Below, piece by piece: positions 4,908-7,420 of a stretch of DNA of 7,420 nt; the stretch's first letter is position 1, and every line of letters begins with the position of its first letter. Location of the stretch: contig JAGRJX010000259.1 in assembly GCA_020442545.1 (NCBI GenBank), forward strand, positions 1 through 7,420. Reading direction: 5' to 3'. The notes under the pieces are model-generated. The model was not told where the DNA came from. It was given only the letters and a program-made list of their open reading frames with translations, and made no database searches. The DNA is from Lysobacterales bacterium (lineage in GTDB: Bacteria > Pseudomonadota > Gammaproteobacteria > Xanthomonadales > Xanthomonadaceae). The position numbers and the translations under genes were made by a program.

Positions 4908-7420
4908 AACAGCTCGGACGACGGACTCTGGTCCGTGGTTCCGGAAGGCAGCGTTCAGCGCACGGCAGAGCCACGGCAGATCGTTCCGCAGCGTTACCAG
5001 ACCGTTTCCCTGAACCGCGTGGCGTTGGACAAGCTGATGGCCGGTGTGCCTTCAGAGTTGGTCACGCGTGTGGCCGACAGCAACAGCATGATCGACCTGC
5101 CGCTGGCGGACGGCAGTTTTGGCCGTTTCCGGTTGGTGGAGTCGTCGATCCTTCCGCCTGTGCTGGCCAAGCGCTATCCGGAAATCCGTACCTGGGTGGC
5201 GCAGGGCATCGATGATCCTTCCGCTACCGCCCGCCTCGACCTGACGCCGAAAGGCTTCCACGCGCAGATCATTTCCTGGCAGGGCACCAGCTACGTCGAC
5301 CCGTACCAGCCGGGTGACACGCAGAATTACATCGCCTACCGCAAGAACGACTATGACAGCGGCAAGCAGATGCACTGCGAAGTCGATGGCAGTTCGGTAT
5401 CGCCAAAGGAAGTGGCGGACCCGGCGAAGCAGGGTGTCGAGGCCAAGCTCGCTTCGGGCGAGAACCTGCGCACCTACCGTCTGGCGATGGCGGCAACGGG
5501 TGAATACACGGTGTTCCACGGCGGCAGCGTGCTTGACGGACTGTCGGGCATCGTCACCACGGTGAACCGCGTCAATGGCATCTACGAGCGTGAAGTCAGC
5601 GTGCGTTTCGAGCTGGTGGAGGATGAGGATGAGATCATCTTCACCAACGCCGGTTCTGACCCGTACAGCAACACGTCGGGTGACCTGGGTGCCAACCAGA
5701 CCACCATCAATTCAATCATTGGCAGCGCCAACTATGACGTCGGCCACCTGGTCGGTACCGGCGGTGGCGGTGTCGCCAGCTTGGGTGTGATCTGCAGCGG
5801 CAGCAAGGCGCGCGGCCTGACCGGTTCCGGCGCGCCCATCGGCGATGCTTTCGACGTGGACTACGTTGCCCACGAAATGGGCCACCAGTTCGGTGGCAAC
5901 CACACCTTCAACGGGTCCGGCGGCAACTGCAGCGGCGGCAACCGCAACGGCAGCACCGCCTACGAGCCCGGCAGCGGCATTACCATCCAGGCCTATGCTG
6001 GCATCTGCGGCGCGGACGATCTGCAGCCGAACAGCGAGGACTACTTCCATCGCGTCAGCCTGAACGAGATCATCGCCCATACCACCAGCGGCAGTGGCGG
6101 CACCTGCGGCGTCCTGACGGCGACCGGCAACACACCGCCAACCGTGACGACGGCAGCCGGGTTCACCATTCCTGCCAATACGCCGTTCGAGTTGACCGCG
6201 TCCGGTAACGATGCGGATGGCGACACGCTGACCTACCTGTGGGAGCAGTTCAACCTGGGCGCAGCGAACTCGGCCGGTGTGCTGACCGACGATGGCTCGC
6301 GCCCGCTGTTCCGTTCGTTCACGCCGACGTTGTCGTCATCACGCATGTTCCCCAGCCTGCGCTACATCCTGGCCGGGCAGAACAACGTGCCGAACACGGC
6401 GCCACTGCCCGGCACCGCCAGCCCGGACTACTTCACCGGTGAGCGCCTGCCGACCACCAACCGCACCATGAACTTCCGCGTTACCGCCCGCGACAACCGC
6501 GCGGGCGGCGGTGGTACCAATGAGGCGAGCACCGCCATTACCGTCGTTTCGACGGCTGGACCGTTCCGGGTCACCGCGCCGAACACGGCGGTGAGCTGGG
6601 CCGCGGGCAGCAGCCAGAGCGTGACCTGGGACGTGGCCGGCACCAGTGGCGGCTCGATCAACACCGCCAACGTGCGCATTCGGCTGTCGCTGGACGGCGG
6701 CCAAACCTGGCCGATCGAACTGGCGGCCAGCGAAGCCAACGACGGTGCGGCCACGGTGACCATCCCGGCAGGGACGCCAGCCACCGACCAGGCCCGACTG
6801 CGCATCGATGGCGTTGGCAACGTGTTCTTCGACATCTCCGATGCCGACTTCAGCATCACCGGCAGCAATGCGGCACCGACGATCACGGCCAACGGTTCGC
6901 TGTCCACTCGCCAGGGCGCGCCTGCGGTCAGCGGCGTGGTGGCGACGGTGTCCGATGCCGAGGACGCGCCGGGTGACCTGTTGATCGATGTCAGCGGTGC
7001 GCCGCCGGAACTGGATGTGAGCGTCAGCAACAGCGGCGGCAACATCACGCTGGAAGCGCAGGCCGCCTGCACCCTGGTGGCACCGACCAGCGGGAACAAG
7101 CGCTACCCCGTGCAGCTTGCGGTCACCGATCTCGACGGTGCTGTGGCGACGGCTTCGGTCAACATCGAGGTCGCGCGCAATCGCGATCCGGATATCGGCA
7201 GCTACGCGGACCGCCTTCTGGGTCTGAGCGACAGCCTGAACAACAGTCCGGACAGCCTGCCCGGCGATGCCGACGGCAATTTCGCCGAGGTGCTGGTGAC
7301 GCCACAGACACTGCCGGGTGGCGGCACCGTCTCTGCCGCACCGGATGGCACGGTCAGCATCTCGACCACCGGCAGCACCACGCTGGGCAATCACACCATT
7401 CGTGTCTACGCCACCGACAG
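4815..7420 (+). CDS. Exported reprolysin-like (M12B-type) zinc metalloprotease with C-terminal beta-sandwich-like modules (3' end missing)
   Basis: This is a predicted secreted zinc endopeptidase. The frame is open from ATG 4815 to the right edge (868 codons), so the C-terminus is missing. Residues 1 to about 31 are a signal peptide (GRR, hydrophobic core, ending near AAWSA). Residues about 32-200 are a propeptide of the type preceding bacterial reprolysin-like enzymes (LAKRYPEIRTW from 117; SYVDPYQPGD). It contains one cysteine, Cys188. Residues about 217-433 are the catalytic domain. HEMGHQFGGNH at 353-363 supplies the three zinc ligands His353, His357 and His363 and the base Glu354. Four cysteines (327, 372, 398, 431) could form two disulfides. 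The expected Met-turn segment reads TIQAYAGICG, with Gln392 in place of Met. Afterwards come a PKD-like module (439-580), a module with LSLDGGQTW and FFDISDADFSI (583-681), a module with VSDAEDAPGDLLIDV (about 687-788), and the start of another (790 on). Extracellular nutrition or predation is plausible but not shown. Confidence 0.92.
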   Translation, partial: MKGLVGRSGRRFVVVAALLSSALVQTAAWSANSSDDGLWSVVPEGSVQRTAEPRQIVPQRYQTVSLNRVALDKLMAGVPSELVTRVADSNSMIDLPLADGSFGRFRLVESSILPPVLAKRYPEIRTWVAQGIDDPSATARLDLTPKGFHAQIISWQGTSYVDPYQPGDTQNYIAYRKNDYDSGKQMHCEVDGSSVSPKEVADPAKQGVEAKLASGENLRTYRLAMAATGEYTVFHGGSVLDGLSGIVTTVNRVNGIYEREVSVRFELVEDEDEIIFTNAGSDPYSNTSGDLGANQTTINSIIGSANYDVGHLVGTGGGGVASLGVICSGSKARGLTGSGAPIGDAFDVDYVAHEMGHQFGGNHTFNGSGGNCSGGNRNGSTAYEPGSGITIQAYAGICGADDLQPNSEDYFHRVSLNEIIAHTTSGSGGTCGVLTATGNTPPTVTTAAGFTIPANTPFELTASGNDADGDTLTYLWEQFNLGAANSAGVLTDDGSRPLFRSFTPTLSSSRMFPSLRYILAGQNNVPNTAPLPGTASPDYFTGERLPTTNRTMNFRVTARDNRAGGGGTNEASTAITVVSTAGPFRVTAPNTAVSWAAGSSQSVTWDVAGTSGGSINTANVRIRLSLDGGQTWPIELAASEANDGAATVTIPAGTPATDQARLRIDGVGNVFFDISDADFSITGSNAAPTITANGSLSTRQGAPAVSGVVATVSDAEDAPGDLLIDVSGAPPELDVSVSNSGGNITLEAQAACTLVAPTSGNKRYPVQLAVTDLDGAVATASVNIEVARNRDPDIGSYADRLLGLSDSLNNSPDSLPGDADGNFAEVLVTPQTLPGGGTVSAAPDGTVSISTTGSTTLGNHTIRVYATD
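6129..6554 (+). other. PKD-like module of the protease
   Basis: Residues 439-580 begin NTPPTVTT and contain the pattern DADGDTLTYLWEQF followed later by FRVTARDNRAGGGG, as in PKD-like folds after bacterial metalloprotease domains. A long insert (about residues 495-550, with RYILAGQNN and DYFTGERLP) separates the two halves. Such modules usually act as spacers or in substrate and polymer binding. Confidence 0.6.
6561..6857 (+). other. Beta-sandwich-like module (LSLDGGQTW type) of the protease
   Basis: Residues 583-681. The run PFRVTAPN, then SVTWDVAGT, NVRIRLSLDGGQTW, NDGAATVTIP and NVFFDISDADFSI is a pattern I recognise from secreted bacterial, especially Bacteroidetes-like and gammaproteobacterial, proteases and adhesins. 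I give it no family name. It is followed by a short NAAPTI linker to the next module. Confidence 0.55.

Noticed and set aside
4237..4974. 245-codon open frame on the - strand across the gene 2 / gene 3 gap
   Set aside because: Overlaps the conserved C-terminal domain of the propeller protein and the protease signal peptide. Its Arg/Pro-rich translation resembles no protein I know; treated as a shadow.
4649..5215. 188-codon open frame on the + strand overlapping the protease start
   Set aside because: The overlapping frame from 4815 encodes a signal peptide, propeptide and metalloprotease. This one is Arg/Gly-rich without motifs and would start inside the hairpin after gene 2.
6339..7394. 351-codon open frame on the - strand opposite the protease tail
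   Set aside because: It lies wholly inside the protease reading frame, has Ala/Arg/Gly/His-rich low-complexity content, no recognisable motif and no start-site signals. It is the usual antisense shadow of a GC-rich gene.
1..7420. A coordinated defence, secondary-metabolite or mobile system
   Set aside because: No transposase, integrase, nuclease, helicase, toxin, synthase or repeat-array signature is visible. The three genes share only strand and proximity.

Overview
The window looks like chromosomal DNA of a GC-rich gammaproteobacterium. A member of the Lysobacterales/Xanthomonadales (Lysobacter, Luteimonas, Stenotrophomonas or a relative) is the best guess. This rests on the strong G/C bias at third codon positions and on the kinds of proteins seen: a coniferyl-aldehyde-dehydrogenase-like enzyme, a large exported PD40 propeller protein with YDPxxSGHG-type C-terminal domains, and a multi-domain exported reprolysin-like protease. 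The assignment is an inference from protein style, not from a marker gene.

Layout: three protein-coding genes, all on the + strand, fill almost the whole window. (1) 1-1239 is the 3' part of an NAD(P)-dependent aldehyde dehydrogenase gene cut by the left edge. (2) After 57 bases containing a 9-bp inverted repeat and a Shine-Dalgarno sequence, 1297-4644 encodes a 1115-residue exported protein. It has a signal peptide, fourteen PD40/TolB-like propeller repeats (anchor serines 52-67 residues apart) and two copies of a C-terminal domain of about 115-120 residues that I cannot name. (3) After a 170-base gap with a weak hairpin and a possible -10 element, 4815 to the right edge encodes an exported M12B/reprolysin-like zinc metalloprotease: signal peptide, propeptide with a single cysteine, catalytic domain with HEMGHQFGGNH, then at least four beta-sandwich-like modules. 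It has no stop codon inside the window.

How the genes work together: the dehydrogenase is cytosolic and metabolic. The other two are exported proteins of the cell envelope or extracellular space. Nothing visible ties all three into one pathway, and I see no operon-level logic beyond shared strand. No mobile element, CRISPR array, tRNA, rRNA, toxin-antitoxin or defence system is visible.

The points most worth a second look are the fourteen-blade protein, whose blades 1-3 pair best with blades 8-10 as if a whole seven-blade unit had been duplicated; its unnamed tandem C-terminal domain, which lies beyond a visible change in codon-third-position composition; and the protease, in which Gln stands where I expect the Met-turn methionine and a lone propeptide Cys could act as a zinc-blocking switch.
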